NCBI GenBank assembly: GCA_015179025.1
Contig: WHUX01000128.1
Span: forward strand, 62,001-126,000
Reading direction: 5' to 3'
From: Terfezia claveryi
Taxonomy: Eukaryota; Ascomycota; Pezizomycetes; Pezizales; Pezizaceae
DNA: 64,000 nt
The notes under the pieces are model-generated. The model was given only the letters and a program-made list of their open reading frames with translations, did not search any database and was not told the origin of the DNA. The translations under genes were made by a program, and so were the position numbers. Shown piece by piece: positions 10,842 to 21,890 of the stretch (its first letter is position 1; the number at the start of each line of letters is the position of its first letter).

Positions 10842-12062
10842 ATGTCAGAAAACAACAACCGAATTATCAGCATCACTGATAGAGTAGGGAGCAGGAGTCA
10901 AGATTTGAGGAAGAGGTGTCAAGATGAGATGGCAAAGCTGGAGGGAAGGGACAAATGGGAGTTTGCCAAAGAAATAGATTGCCTGACCCAAACTCAAGCG
11001 GAAAAGGTAGCTTTTGCCGCCCAAGTCCTCAAAGAAATGGTGGAAGGGTGGACTGACGAAGACTTTACAAGCATGAAAGCATCCTGAGAAGACGTTGAGA
11101 CGGATCTCAGCTTCTCAAAAACAATCCTACCATTGTCTGAGATTCATATGGAATCTCAAAGAAGAAAAGCGAATGCACGAGAAAGGCTGGAGAACGTGTT
11201 GGGAGATGAATGGGAAGAGAAGATGGGGGAATTGATGCCTCCATGGCCTGCTGAAGAATTCCTCAGAGAACTCACGTAGTTTGCGGAGCAGAATCCAGCA
11301 TGGAATGATGCGGAGGTGAAAATAACGATAGGGGTAGTAGAAAGGTTAGCTGCTAAACGAACCAAGAAATATAAGTGGGTTATGACAAGGGATATTGCCA
11401 AAAAGACGTACATAGAAAAGAAGCAATTGCGAGGATATAAAATTTAGATGGAGGTTGCTTCGTTTGCATCTTCCTCGGCACCTCTTACATCCCCTCCGAC
11501 AATAACTCTCACTCCTTTTCACAACAACCCTCCTCATGAAATCGATACCCCAAACACACAAGCAGCTATTGAAATGGTTGCATCTCTCGAGGTGGTATCT
11601 CAAGCCACCTCGCCAAACGAAAAAGCCGAAGCACAGGCTGAGGCAGAAGTTGAGGTTGTTGAGGGAGGGAATTCAGATAAAGGTGAAGATAAGAATGATG
11701 AGGTTGAGGAAGTTAGTGTGGCCAAAGACAAGGGGACGAAAGTTGTTGGAAAGATTGTTGAAGCAAGGCCTGAAGCGGGAAGGCCGATGATGAGAAAGAG
11801 GAGGAGAGAAGAGGAGAAGGAGGAAAAGAAGAGGAAGTTTAAGCTGGACATACCAGTTATCAATCTGGATGTTGATGAGGGGGTAGATGAGCTTAAACGG
11901 AAGGCTGAGGATGAGGAGAATAAGGACGATGCTTTGGCGGTAGAAGGGGCAATCAGATCGTTGATGGCCGGGGAAGAGAGGCTGAATAAGGAGACGTTAG
12001 TGCAGAGGTTAGAGAAGTTGTTGGAAGCTAGTAAGGCAGAAATGGTGGAAGATATGGATTAG
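10842..12062 (+). pseudogene. Extra ORF of Gypsy element B, unknown function
   Basis: One frame of about 406 codons from the ATG at 10842 to TAG at 12060, interrupted at 11085 (TGA), 11277 (TAG) and 11445 (TAG) with no frameshift. I recognise no domain. The N-terminal two thirds is charged and helical-looking (AKLEGRDKWEFAKEID). Next comes a Ser/Thr/Pro-rich section (about 11460-11560), an acidic stretch, a basic cluster resembling a nuclear localisation signal (RKRRREEEKEEKKRK, about 11802-11840) and a helical C-terminus rich in Glu and Lys. It lies between two identical purine tracts and has its own TATA-like box. It could be an accessory nuclear protein of the element or a captured host gene. 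Each stop is one transition from an Arg, Trp or Gln codon. Confidence 0.7.
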
Positions 12063-12158
12063 GGAGGTTTCTTTTGTTATTACGCAAGTGCTGGATTGTT
12101 TTGGATATTTTGTTTCGAGAGTTGGATAGATATTTAGGTGGCAATAGGGCTGCTTAAG

Positions 12159-12178
12159 TTTTAAGAGGGGGGAGGAAT
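12159..12178 (+). other. Polypurine tract before 3' LTR of element B
   Basis: The same 20-base purine-rich sequence as at 10469-10488 is here followed by TGTGGTGG, a plausible LTR start at 12178. It is the expected plus-strand primer site. Confidence 0.6.
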
Positions 12179-12758
12179 GTGGTGGCTAGGAAGTTATTTG
12201 TGATGAGGGTAACTGCAAAAGTTATTTTTTTTTTAGTTTGTTAGCCTCGCTGGAAAGGAGGTATATTATGCGGGGGAATTCTTGTACTTTGACACACTCA
12301 TTAAGAAATATACACATCGTTTTTATGAGCACAAGGAAAGTGCTAGAATCTTCACTCTGTTACCTTAAGACGATTGATAGCCAGCTTCGCATGCCGCTGT
12401 CGAATGTCTTTTACTTTTTGAGGCTTTACTCTATTACTTGCGTGTGTCGAGACACGTAAGTCTTAAGAATCGCTTATCTCTCGTTGAGATCGATCCTCGC
12501 TTATAGGATTTTTGCTTATCGTAAGAATACTCCGCGACGATTCTGCGAGATACCAGTGGATTCCGCTAGCTCATTCGACTCTCCGGACATCTAAGACAGT
12601 AATAGTCACTCTGACTATTTGCGATCTTCTTCATAGTGCCCGGTAGGCTCAGTGTCAGAAACTTGACGTCAAAAAGGGTATTGAAGCTGGTGTCAAAGGG
12701 GCTGTCAGAGAGGCTGATAGCGAGGGTATATAGAGGCTGGTAGCGATATATAGATATA
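12178..12758 (+). repeat. Putative 3' LTR of Gypsy element B
   Basis: It starts TGTGG directly after the purine tract. It contains a near-palindrome at 12436-12461 (arms ACTTGCGTGT and ACACGTAAGT) echoing the minisatellite hairpins. No matching 5' LTR is in the window, so the right end is unknown. The Copia insertion at 12759 may lie within it or just beyond. Confidence 0.45.
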
Positions 12759-13029
12759 TGTAGGAAATACTCTCACTGGCAGAATCCAGAAAGGGAAAGT
12801 GACAGTATATTAGGATTAATGCAGGGACTCTCGAAAGGGAAAGTGACGGTGCGAAAGGGCACATATAAGCGACCGGATTGCACCTACTAGATAGTTAGAT
12901 TCTATAGAACACTAGCACCATAAGCCTCGAGCCTTATAGTGATAGCTACTATAGTTCTCAATACAAGCCTTTGTTTACTTATAAGCAGAGCTAAGATTCC
13001 CTCCGCTCATATAACCTTGTAATCTTACA
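12759..13029 (+). repeat. 5' LTR of Copia element
   Basis: It runs from TGTAGG to CTTACA, 271 bp. Downstream GGTTATGAGCCC is the likely primer binding site. Confidence 0.95.
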
Positions 13030-13347
13030 GGTTATGAGCCCGGCGCTCAAGCTAAAGCAAAGAACAAAGACAGTTGAGATATCTGTGGTACCAACCTAGT
13101 AATACTGCCGTTCAAAGCAAAAGCACAAAGCCGCTCTACCGTTACAACGGATAAGCCCTGTAAGAACAACTGAAGAAGCACCGGCACGAAAACGCCCTAA
13201 TTAGCTTCGACATAATTAATATACCCTGCATTGCTCTAGATAAGCAGTGAAGTAGGACCAGCTTCAAGATCAGAACCTGAATCCGAATCTGAAGTAGAGA
13301 CTGTACCACCAGAAAGCCGATCCCAGATACCTCTACCAGCAATCACA

Positions 13348-16300
13348 ATGTCTAAAGAGACAGCCAGGTCGATCCCCAAAATAGAGCCAAAACTTGCCGG
13401 ATAGCACAATTATGCTGAATGGGTCAGTTCAGTTGAGATGGCTCTAATAATGTACGATATAGGAGCACACACGATCTGGGAAATTGTCACTGGAGAATGT
13501 ACTACCACCACCTCAGCTTCAGCCTCTAGTGCAGCTAGATCCTCAAGCGACCCAGGAAAGGGTGCTGCAACTTCTATAGCCTCCGAACAGGACTGGAAAA
13601 AGGCGAATTATTTTGCAGTACTTACAATGCGAAAGAACTGCGAACCCAGCGCTCTATCAAAAATCAGAATTACCAAAGATGCGCACCAAGCATATAAGAA
13701 CTTGAAAGCGCATTATGAAGGTAAAAGGTTACCGACCTAGGATTCCTACTAGCTAGCATTGTCAAGCTTAATTACGATGATCGCTTATCTACAATTGAAG
13801 AGCATATCGAGGAGTTTGAGAAGAAATGGGATTTCATGAAGGCAACCCTGTCTACTAGGGAGTTCACCAAAAAGGCATTTGGTATAGCACTTAAAGCTAT
13901 TTCTAAGGATGATAATGCAAAGTCCGAATTTATTTTCATGACTATGCCGTCCTTCTATAATACCTTAGTAGAAAACCTTTATACTAACTCCACCTATACC
14001 TATGGCGATATTGTTAGGCAACTAAACCTATATGTACCTAGTACGCAAAAGGGAGGAAAAAAGATACAAGAAGGAGAAGGGTCAAAGGAGAATCTGGTAG
14101 TATTAAAAACAGAGGCTAGGAAGGATAATGGGAAAAAGTGTGATTATTGTATTGCAAAAGGTTGGCAAAGGCTGAATCATACTAAATCAGAATGCTTCAC
14201 AAAAAGGCGAGAAAAGAGACAGACAAAGAAAGTCAGAAAGGAAGAATCTGATGAATCCGACTCAGAAGGGGTGACGATCAAAGCCATTAAGATCAGGAAA
14301 ACCCTAGCCTGCCGAGGGAGGTATTATGAATATGATATAGCTGCTACCCACCATACTACCAATGAGCTTTATCGATTGGAGGAAATACAAGAAGGCCTTG
14401 ACCTAACGGTGGAGGGACATGACGGATCAGTATCTAAATGTACTACAATAGGAACATTGGTCATGAGGTATAATGGGTGAATAATTAGGCATGAACAATG
14501 TCTTTATGACTCAAGCTACAGCAATATTGTGAGCAGACTCAGAATGCCTTCCAAATACATCATGAAAGCAGATGGACCCAAAGTGGAGATAAAAGTCGGA
14601 AGGAAAATCCTCTACAAAATTGAAAAAGATGAATCTGGTATGTGGATAAAGCCAGAAGAAGGAAAGAAAAGCAAAGTAGCAGCTATTAAAAAGGCATCTG
14701 CAAAAGAGACAGCAATAAGCATGCATGAAAGGTATGGGCATATTTTCTATGATACCCTCAAAACTCTCCCAGAATTCCCAAAGGAAATCAAAGAGAAGAT
14801 CCGATGTCCTGCATGTGAGCAAGGAAAAGCTACCAAGCCAGCCTCTCTGAAAGCGCCCAAATCCCTAGCCATCCGAACTACTAGAATCTTGGAATGAATC
14901 CATATAGATCTAGTAGGGCCAATAGACCCAGCAACCTTCGGAAAACAATACCGATACCTTCTAGTAATAGTGGATGACTTTAGTCGATATACACTAGTAC
15001 AACCCCTCAGAAAAAAGAGCGATACAAGCAAGGCTCTAATTGAGATAATCAATAAAATGGAAGCAGCCACAAACCTACGAGTCAGCCAGATTCAAGCTGA
15101 TTGGGGTGGAGAATTCCGAAATAATGAGCTTCAAAAAGAACTGAAGCAGAGAGGTATAACTTCGAAAGAAACTGTCCCTAAGTACAGTGAAACAAATACT
15201 ATAATTGAGCGAGCAAACCGAACAATCCTTACAATGAGCCGAACTGCATTAATCGGATCAGGCCTTCCAAAGGGATTATGGGATAAAGCCTCAAGCTGGG
15301 TGGCCTATACCAAGAATAGGATTCCCTATAAAACCTTACAAGGGAAAACCCCAATCGAAATCATGCTCCAAAAGGACCCTGAAAACGAACAGGCTAAATT
15401 GAGGACATTCGGCCAAAGAGTGATATACTTTAACTATGATATAACAGATAAGCTCTCTCCAAGAAGTTATGAAGCCAATATTATTGGATATACTGAGAGC
15501 TTTGAAAGCTATCAGGTCTGGACCAACACAGAGCAAATCAAAATAGCCCTTAGGCCAACCACAGTAGGAGTAAACAACTCAAGCTCAGAGTTAGAGAATA
15601 AGATAGCTGAAGAACATTATGAAGACTCCGAGCCAGCGAGTCAGAAGACCCCTGAACCAACACCTCAGCCAGCAAGTCAGAAGACTCCCGAACTAACACC
15701 TCAGCCAAAAGACCCCCCTCCTATGAAGTGACCAAGAAAAACAACCAAAGATTGGAAGAGCATAGTTGGGACTAGGAAATCAGAGCGACAGCCTACTCGG
15801 AGGAAAATCTTTGCTATTGGAGCTGACCCAGACCACCCGACTGATGAGCAAGCCCGCAACTCTCCACAAGCTACTGAATGGGCTAAAGCTTGAGCAAAAG
15901 AATGAGAGCAGCTAAATCGGTATGGGCTATATACAAAAATTAACAAATCCAAAATACCTGAAGGAACTCGGATTGTTGATACTAAGTGGGTATACTTGGT
16001 TAAAAGGAAAGCGGATGGAAGTATTGAGAAGTATAAGGCTCGCAAGGTTGGTAGAGGATTCACTCAATAAGCTGGCATCAATTATGATGAAACCTATGCT
16101 TAGATGATGCGCCCTGAAACCTTCAAAATACTCTTAGTAATTGCCCTATATCAAGAATGGGCAATCCGACAATGGGATGTTGTGGCAGCTTACCTTCAAG
16201 CTCTTCTTAAGCATAATATATATATTACTGATATCAACGAAGAAGGAGAAGTTAAATATTGGAAGCTCGATAAGGCCCTATATGGGTTGAATCAAGCAGG

Positions 16301-17396
16301 CCACGAATAGTTTAAAACCCTTTGTGAGATATTAGCCACATTAGGACTGAACCAATGTATTGGCGATGAAGGGGTATATACTACCAAAGGGGCCGAAGGA
16401 GCTGAAGGGGCCGGCATAATTAAAGGAACTGCTATTATCGGAACCCATGTGGATAACCTTCTTGGGATTGCACCTAAAGAAGAGGACCTCGACAGATTGG
16501 AACAAGGAATTGAAGCAAAAGTCGAGTTAGATAAAAAAGAGAGACCTGAGAAAATGCTAGGAATGGAGCTACATTGGAAGCCTAACCAAGTGATACTAAC
16601 ACAAGAAGGTTTAATAGGGAACCTAGAGAAGCAGCATCTAAGCTCGGACGATAGCAAAGTTGGTCCAAAGAGCTCAATACCAGCCGACAAGCAGTCCTAT
16701 GAAGCACACAATGGAAGCGAACCCTGCGAGAAGAAATACCAATCGCTTGTGGGGGGGCTTCTATATTTAAGCCTAATGACTTGACCAAATATTTCGATCC
16801 AAGTAAACCTCCTAGGAAGGAGAGCCACGAATCCATCTACCTACAACCTGACTGCAGCTAGGCAAGTATTATGGTATTTATGCTGCACACGCCAGGAAGG
16901 TATCAAGATCTCAAGGCCAGAAAATCTCAAGGTAGATATATACACGGACGCCTCCTACGGAGGGGAGGATTGCAAATCTCAGAGTGGAGTATTGATAACT
17001 CTGGGCCAGCAGCCGGTAGGATGGTATTCCTGAAGGCAGGATATAATTGCCTTATCAATAACCGAAGCAGAATATATCATGGCATGTGAAGGAGCCAAAG
17101 ACAGAGCTTGGGCAATGCAACTTCTGAACGAACTGAAGATTCAGTTAGTACCAATGCTCACAACGGACAGCGAGGGAGCTCTCCACCTCACCAAAACCAG
17201 CAAGTTCCACAGACGGAGCCAGCATATCGAACATCGATTCCACTATATACGACAATAAGTCCGGAGGAAATATTTCACGCTCAAGGCAATTCCTAGCAAG
17301 AATAACCCAGCGGACCTCCTAATGAAGTTGCATTCGATGCCGGTTATCAAGGATTGGAAGAAGCGATGAATAAGTACGCATGGATCGTAGATTAGG
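13348..17396 (+). pseudogene. gag-pol: Copia Gag-Pol polyprotein, inactive
   Basis: The ATG is at 13348. Gag (13348-14230) includes a zinc finger of the form C-x2-C-x9-H-x4-C (CDYCIAKGW...HTKSEC). A protease remnant reads YDIAATHH (about 14335). The GAG-pre-integrase finger (about 14720-14830) is followed by an integrase with HIDLVG (14901), QADWGGEF (about 15097) and IIERANR (about 15200). The RT has KWVYLVKRK (about 15985) and RQWDVVAAYLQ (about 16167), with a catalytic motif HVDN in place of the usual VDD (codon 16455). RNase H has YTDASYGG (about 16942) and ITEAEY (about 17062). One frameshift lies near 13730. In-frame stops include 13402, 14478, 14895, 15729, 16308 and 16782. The exact C-terminus is unclear. 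Confidence 0.93.
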
Positions 17397-17444
17397 AAAT
17401 ACCAGATGTGCTTAGATCTAAATGGCAGCTCGAGTAAGGGAGGG

Positions 17445-17715
17445 TATAGGAAATACTCTCGCCAGCAGAATCCAGAAAGGGAAAGTAACGGTATACTAGG
17501 ATTAATGCAGGGACTCTCGAAAGGGAAAGTGATGGTGTGAAAGGGCACATATAAGTGACCGAATCGTACCTACTAGATAGTTAGATTCTGTAGAACACTA
17601 GCACTATAAGCCTCGAGCCTTATAGTGATAGCTACTATAGTTCTCAATACAAGCCTTTATTTACTTATAAGCAGAGCCAAGATTCCCTCCGCTCATATAA
17701 CCTTGTAATCTTACA
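17445..17715 (+). repeat. 3' LTR of Copia element
   Basis: It runs from TATAGG (an expected TG start with G to A) to CTTACA, 271 bp, aligning without gaps to the 5' LTR. Confidence 0.95.
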
Positions 17716-18235
17716 ATATATGCAAGGGGCTCATCATTGTGTGATGTAGGGGCTCATGGATATGATTGAGAGTTTGTATTGTCTGCAGAAATGATCATAT
17801 TGGCGTCATATGCAAAGGCCTGTTAGTGCATATTGGCGCATAATACGCTATTCCGAAAAGGGAAAGAGAAAAGTGAAATTACTCAACCAGACTAGAAATT
17901 ACTTATTAGATGGTCCTCTGTAAAGAGAAAACGAAAATCTGTCTATCTCGATCACCGTCTTCTTCTGATCTCGGCGCCCAAGCTATGACTTGTGACCTCC
18001 GGTAAAAAAATCAAGTTTTGTACGGGACCTTCTTCGCTGGACTAGGTTTTGCACATGTCATTAGTTCGTTCGTTCTTCTCCACTCTTCTCATAGTCTCGA
18101 TCAGACCCTCGTAGTTATCGTAGAGGCTCTTCTCACCACTTCTTGTCAGTCAGTTCGATACACTTAAAAAGTCCTTGATTTCATTTTCTGCCTTACCGAC
18201 ATCTTATCCAAGTCCATCAATCCAGCCACCAAATA
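17716..18235 (+). other. Upstream region of Crinkler-like gene
   Basis: No coding potential is recognised. A pyrimidine-rich stretch (about 18060-18230) precedes the ATG at 18236 and could be the leader. Confidence 0.3.
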
Positions 18236-20272
18236 ATGCTCAAGCGAGTGCTCCTCGACCCCGAGTCACAGCAATCATCCACAAAGCGTGCATCTAGCCT
18301 AGCCCGCGACACCCCGCCCTTAGCAGGCTCTGTGTCAGATGGGTTTGCTCGCTTTCAACAAGAGTCGTCAGCACAAAGCCCCAAGCTCCCAACCTTCATC
18401 GCAAGACATTTGGCTGGTTGGATCCCTTGTTCCCACGTGAGACGTTTGACATTAACAAGCTTACCTTAGGCATGAATGCGTTATATGGTCTGTGTTGGGG
18501 CCTCGATGATGATCCCCCAACAAGGGAGCTCGTTTTCTGTGAGAAAGACGTAGTCGTGCCAAACGAGTTACCTGTTTTGGTTTCCTTACAGGAGCCTTCA
18601 GACAGCGTCAACGACGTTCCAACTTCGGTGGAGGTAATTAAACATCAATTCCTGAACCTTACAGCGCATCCAGGCTATGCCGCTGTCCCCACGAATGAGC
18701 GGATGGGTATCCTCCCTTGTGGAGTTGATAAATTGGTTATCCTCCCTGCATATAAGAAAATTCTGGAACGAGCAGAGACATTGAATGAAAGGTATTGCAC
18801 AAGCTCAACATTGAATGCTGTGCCCCTTATACGCAATATGATCGTGACCGGGGTCCCTGGGATAGGTAGGATCGATTGTTTCCATTATATCTTATTGGAG
18901 CTGACGAGAAGACAGGGAAAAGCTGTTGCCAGGACTTCATCCTGGTGACCCGTCTTGCTGCACGGAAGAAGACAGTGATGCAGCCGTACTGGCTAAAAGG
19001 CCAAGGGTACCTGCGCTTTGATGAGGAAGGGGTGGCCTTTGTGCCCGCAAACAGTGATAACGAATTGGAGGAGAACTGTAAAAATAAGACGATATGGGCA
19101 CTGCTGGATGATTATCCGCTTGCCGAATTTGGGGATCCTCGGGTGTATGACTGGCTCTTCCTTTGGACTGCCTCACCCAGGAAGCATAAGAGCTCAACCT
19201 GGCAAAAGGAAGCAAAAGCAGAATTACAATACATGGATACCTGGAAATGGTCTGAAATTTGTGCAACAAGGTGAAACTCCAAACTGAAATTCCAATTTGT
19301 GGTACCCTTGCAGCTCATTGGTAGGGTTTGCTAACGCATACAGCCAGACATACCGACGCCGATGTGATTAAAAGGCTCAGATACTCCTACGGGAGATATA
19401 GCGGAGTGCCCAGAGTACTCCTCACTCGGCTGCAGGTGGACGATGAGTCCGGGTGGGAAGAAAATCTCCAAATTTATGACCGCGAAGTGAAGAGCGAAAT
19501 TCGCGCACTTCTATCTTCCACAATGCCACTAAAGGCTCCAGAGGATATATATCTCGGGAACGCTTCCTATAAAATCATCAACCTGAGGCCCGAAGCAGGA
19601 AACAGACTAGCAAAACAGTGCCAGGCCGAGGTCTCCACCGCATATTTAGTAGATCTCATCGTCCATGAAGTATTGGAAACCCAGCACAGTGAACTGCGCA
19701 TGTTCTACCGTAAGTTGATGGAGGTACCGGTAATGCGCACTGCTGCCGGCCGGGTATTCGAACACCTTGTGCACCAATACTTTAAGCGGTGTGGAAACTC
19801 CTACAGCATTGGCCGGGACCTGGGCGGGGGCGATACCCTTGGGAAGCGCACGTTTGCAATAAGCGGCAGCGAGGAGTTTCACAGCCTGAAACTCCTCGGG
19901 CCGACGCTACATGAGAAGGATTCGTCACAAGTTCTACGGAAGCGACAAAACATTTATTTCCACTCGCTAGCACCAAACCTCGCTTCGGTGGATAGTTTCA
20001 TATATTCCTCGAGCCTCAACATGACCCTCATGTTCCAAATAACGGTGGGCGACAAGCATGACATAGACTTGAGAGGTCTTCGGGATGTGTGGGAGTGCAC
20101 CCCAGCCATATGGCAAAAGCAGGCCAGATTTATTTTTGTCGTGCCCAAAGGTTGCGGGTTGAACACCCCACAGCGCTATACTGGGCAGGGAACGTTGACG
20201 TGGGCGTGGAAGGGAAATCTCGTGCAGCGGGTGGTGCATCTAGGGGACGAGGAGCTGTTTGGTGACTGCTAG
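18236..20272 (+). pseudogene. Crinkler/RHS-type P-loop NTPase with restriction-like nuclease domain, broken
   Basis: Pieces in three frames line up as one protein. An N-terminal part starts at the ATG at 18236. From about 18403 a conserved stretch (FGWLDPLFP) begins, followed by a Walker A region that is degenerate at the key lysine (GVPGIGR, about 18849). Then come a Walker B-like IWALLDDYP (about 19091), TASPR (19170), and from 19328 a C-terminal domain with VFEHLV, SVDSFIY and MFQITVGDKHDI (about 19990-20065). The last set fits the PD-(D/E)xK-like nuclease of Crinkler/RHS proteins. Frame changes lie near 18400 and 18940, and between 19270 and 19345. The last could partly be an intron (GTGAAA at 19271, GCTAAC branch, CAG at 19343), although the reading phase does not fit. 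In other eukaryotes these proteins are secreted or mobile effector-like factors; here no signal peptide is evident. Confidence 0.72.
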
Positions 20273-20349
20273 GCATATACGGGGTAGATGTTCCTCGCTC
20301 TCGGAGATCTCGCGGTTTGCGATTGTTTTTGTAAGTATGTAGACCTTTT

Positions 20350-20368
20350 CTCCTTGGGCCCCAAGGAG
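20350..20368. repeat. Short perfect palindrome
   Basis: CTCCTTGGG and CCCAAGGAG flank a single C, 78 bp after the Crinkler-like stop codon. It could form a small hairpin in the 3' UTR; no function is shown. Confidence 0.5.
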
Positions 20369-20432
20369 CCCTATTTAGGCCATAGAAGATCATCGACGCT
20401 TAGGCTTAGCGCACTTGGAATATATATGAGCC

Positions 20433-20640
20433 GTACTAGATTATAAAAAGTAGCGACTGCTACCAAGTTTAGTGCTAATTAACTGAGGCATGAGATCATT
20501 AGCTTAGCACTAGATCATAAAAGGTAGTGACTACGCTAGCAAGTTTAGTGCCAATTAAATATGGCACAAGATCATCTGGTCAGTACTAGATCATATGAGG
20601 TAGTGACTATGCTAGCAGGTTTAGTGCTAAATTGCTGCAG
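20433..20640 (+). repeat. Degenerate 74-76-bp minisatellite, three copies
   Basis: Units start at 20433, 20507 and 20583 with G(T/C)ACTAGAT(T/C)AT. They share the blocks TAGTGACT..GCTA and AAGTTTAGTGC. The third unit runs into a hairpin with GCTGCAGTGG arms (about 20634-20675). Confidence 0.75.
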
Positions 20641-20675
20641 TGGAAGACCCTGTGGGAAAGTCTCCCACTGCAGCA

Positions 20676-21643
20676 TGCAATGAATATTCAGAATTTTTGG
20701 CTTCTTCTTTTTGTATTATTGGATGGTTGCCTTTTTGAGATAGTCCTTTTTTGGCCCATACCTTTTCTGGTACAGTATCTCCCAGTCTACCCTTTTTGTA
20801 ATTAAGCTAGTTCTATTTTCTACCACATGATGTTAGTCTCGTACTCATGATGTATTACAGGCAGGCTGAATATCTCTGCTGCCTCTAACATTCGCAACCT
20901 TGATATATGTCAGGAGTTCATGCATTCGAAACCATGCGTACATCAGTTATGTTCTAGGGAGCAGTTGGCTTAACAGTGGGGGGTCATGCAACCAGACTAC
21001 AGTTGGATATGAATATCATTTGCCTTCCCTTAGCGAAAAGACCATGATTCAAAAATGTAGGAGAAGTTAAAGAAAAAATAAAATAAAAAAACGGGAGACA
21101 AAGTGGTCAGGAGTCCAATTTTATTTTTATTTTTTTAAACTCGTCTGTACGTCTATGGAGCCTCAGGCTATGAGACAGCCCTGTTTCGCCCCTTTAAAGG
21201 TTTGGTACTCTCACAGAACAACGAGTTGCTTAATTGCCCTGCCTTCTAAACCAACGAGAACACTACTACCGAAATAACCCTCTGAAATAACCCTCCGCCA
21301 TGCTAACTGCCCTTCCCTATCGATAAGTGACTGCCATGGCACCCACAATACACTTGGCCCACAACCCTCCTTCTTATGTACCTAACCTTCCTAACCTTTC
21401 TACCCCACGCCAGAGTGAAGACAGCTTTTACCTCATCTTGTTGCGTCTAAATTCAATGCCGCGATCAGCCAATTGAAGCCACTGCGATTACGCTGGCAAG
21501 AACAATAAGATGAGGTAGGGTTTCTTTTTTTCTAAAATACTCATTACTCCTATGCGGTCCCAGTAAGGGGACCATGAGGAGCCACCCAGAAGTCCGGGTG
21601 GATTCAGAACCAGGCAAGTTAATCTGCCGGATCCATCGCTAGA
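20676..21643. other. Unannotated spacer
   Basis: No gene-like frame is seen. It has low-complexity A/T stretches (about 21060-21140) and nothing else I can support. Confidence 0.3.
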
Positions 21644-21727
21644 TACAATACCCCGGCGAAAGTATTTGCGACCCCCCCTGCAAATATATATGGAGGGCCT
21701 CGCGAATACTTTCGCCGGGGTACTGTA
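21644..21727. repeat. 84-bp foldback with 28-bp arms
   Basis: The left arm (21644-21671) and right arm (21700-21727) are reverse complements except for two transition mismatches, sharing ACCCCGGCGAAAGTATT. The 28-bp loop is C-rich then A/T-rich. It sits about 160 bp beyond the end of the LINE remnant. Confidence 0.8.
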
Positions 21728-21890
21728 CATATATACAGAGAGCTGACAGGGAGATAAGGGGCGGGGAGAGGGAATAAGGGGGGGAGCGGGGGGGCGGGAT
21801 CGGGGGATAAGAGGGGAGAAAGAAGGCTCCAGTCAGGGCCCTCGAGCTCATTAATGACAACACGGGGCCACACCTTATGAATTTCCTATG

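Larger units (their letters stand above)
4319..12758 (+). mobile_element. Ty3/Gypsy LTR retrotransposon B, with extra 3' ORF
   Basis: This plus-strand element has gag-pol (4462-9930), a 72-bp minisatellite (9992-10279), an internal purine tract (10469-10488), a TATA-box-containing leader, an extra ORF (10842-12062), a second purine tract (12159-12178) and a putative 3' LTR from 12178. No 5' LTR is visible between element A and gag. The simplest reading is that element A inserted into or beside B, so the 5' LTR would lie left of A, outside the window. The right boundary is not resolved because the Copia element begins at 12759. Confidence 0.8.
12759..17715 (+). mobile_element. Complete Ty1/Copia LTR retrotransposon
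   Basis: Two LTRs of exactly 271 bp (12759-13029 and 17445-17715) are flanked by ATATA target duplications (12754-12758 and 17716-17720). A primer-binding-site candidate (GGTTATGAGCCC, from 13030) follows the 5' LTR, and a purine tract (AAGGGAGGG, about 17436-17444) precedes the 3' LTR. The domain order Gag-protease-integrase-RT-RNase H is diagnostic for Copia. The LTRs differ at 17 positions, about 6 percent, all transitions. The element is dead. Confidence 0.97.

Noticed and set aside
19271..19343. Intron in the Crinkler-like gene (GTGAAA...GCTAAC...CAG)
   Set aside because: The splice signals look reasonable, but joining leaves the wrong reading phase. Further frameshifts nearby make a pseudogene the simpler reading, though a real intron plus an indel is possible.
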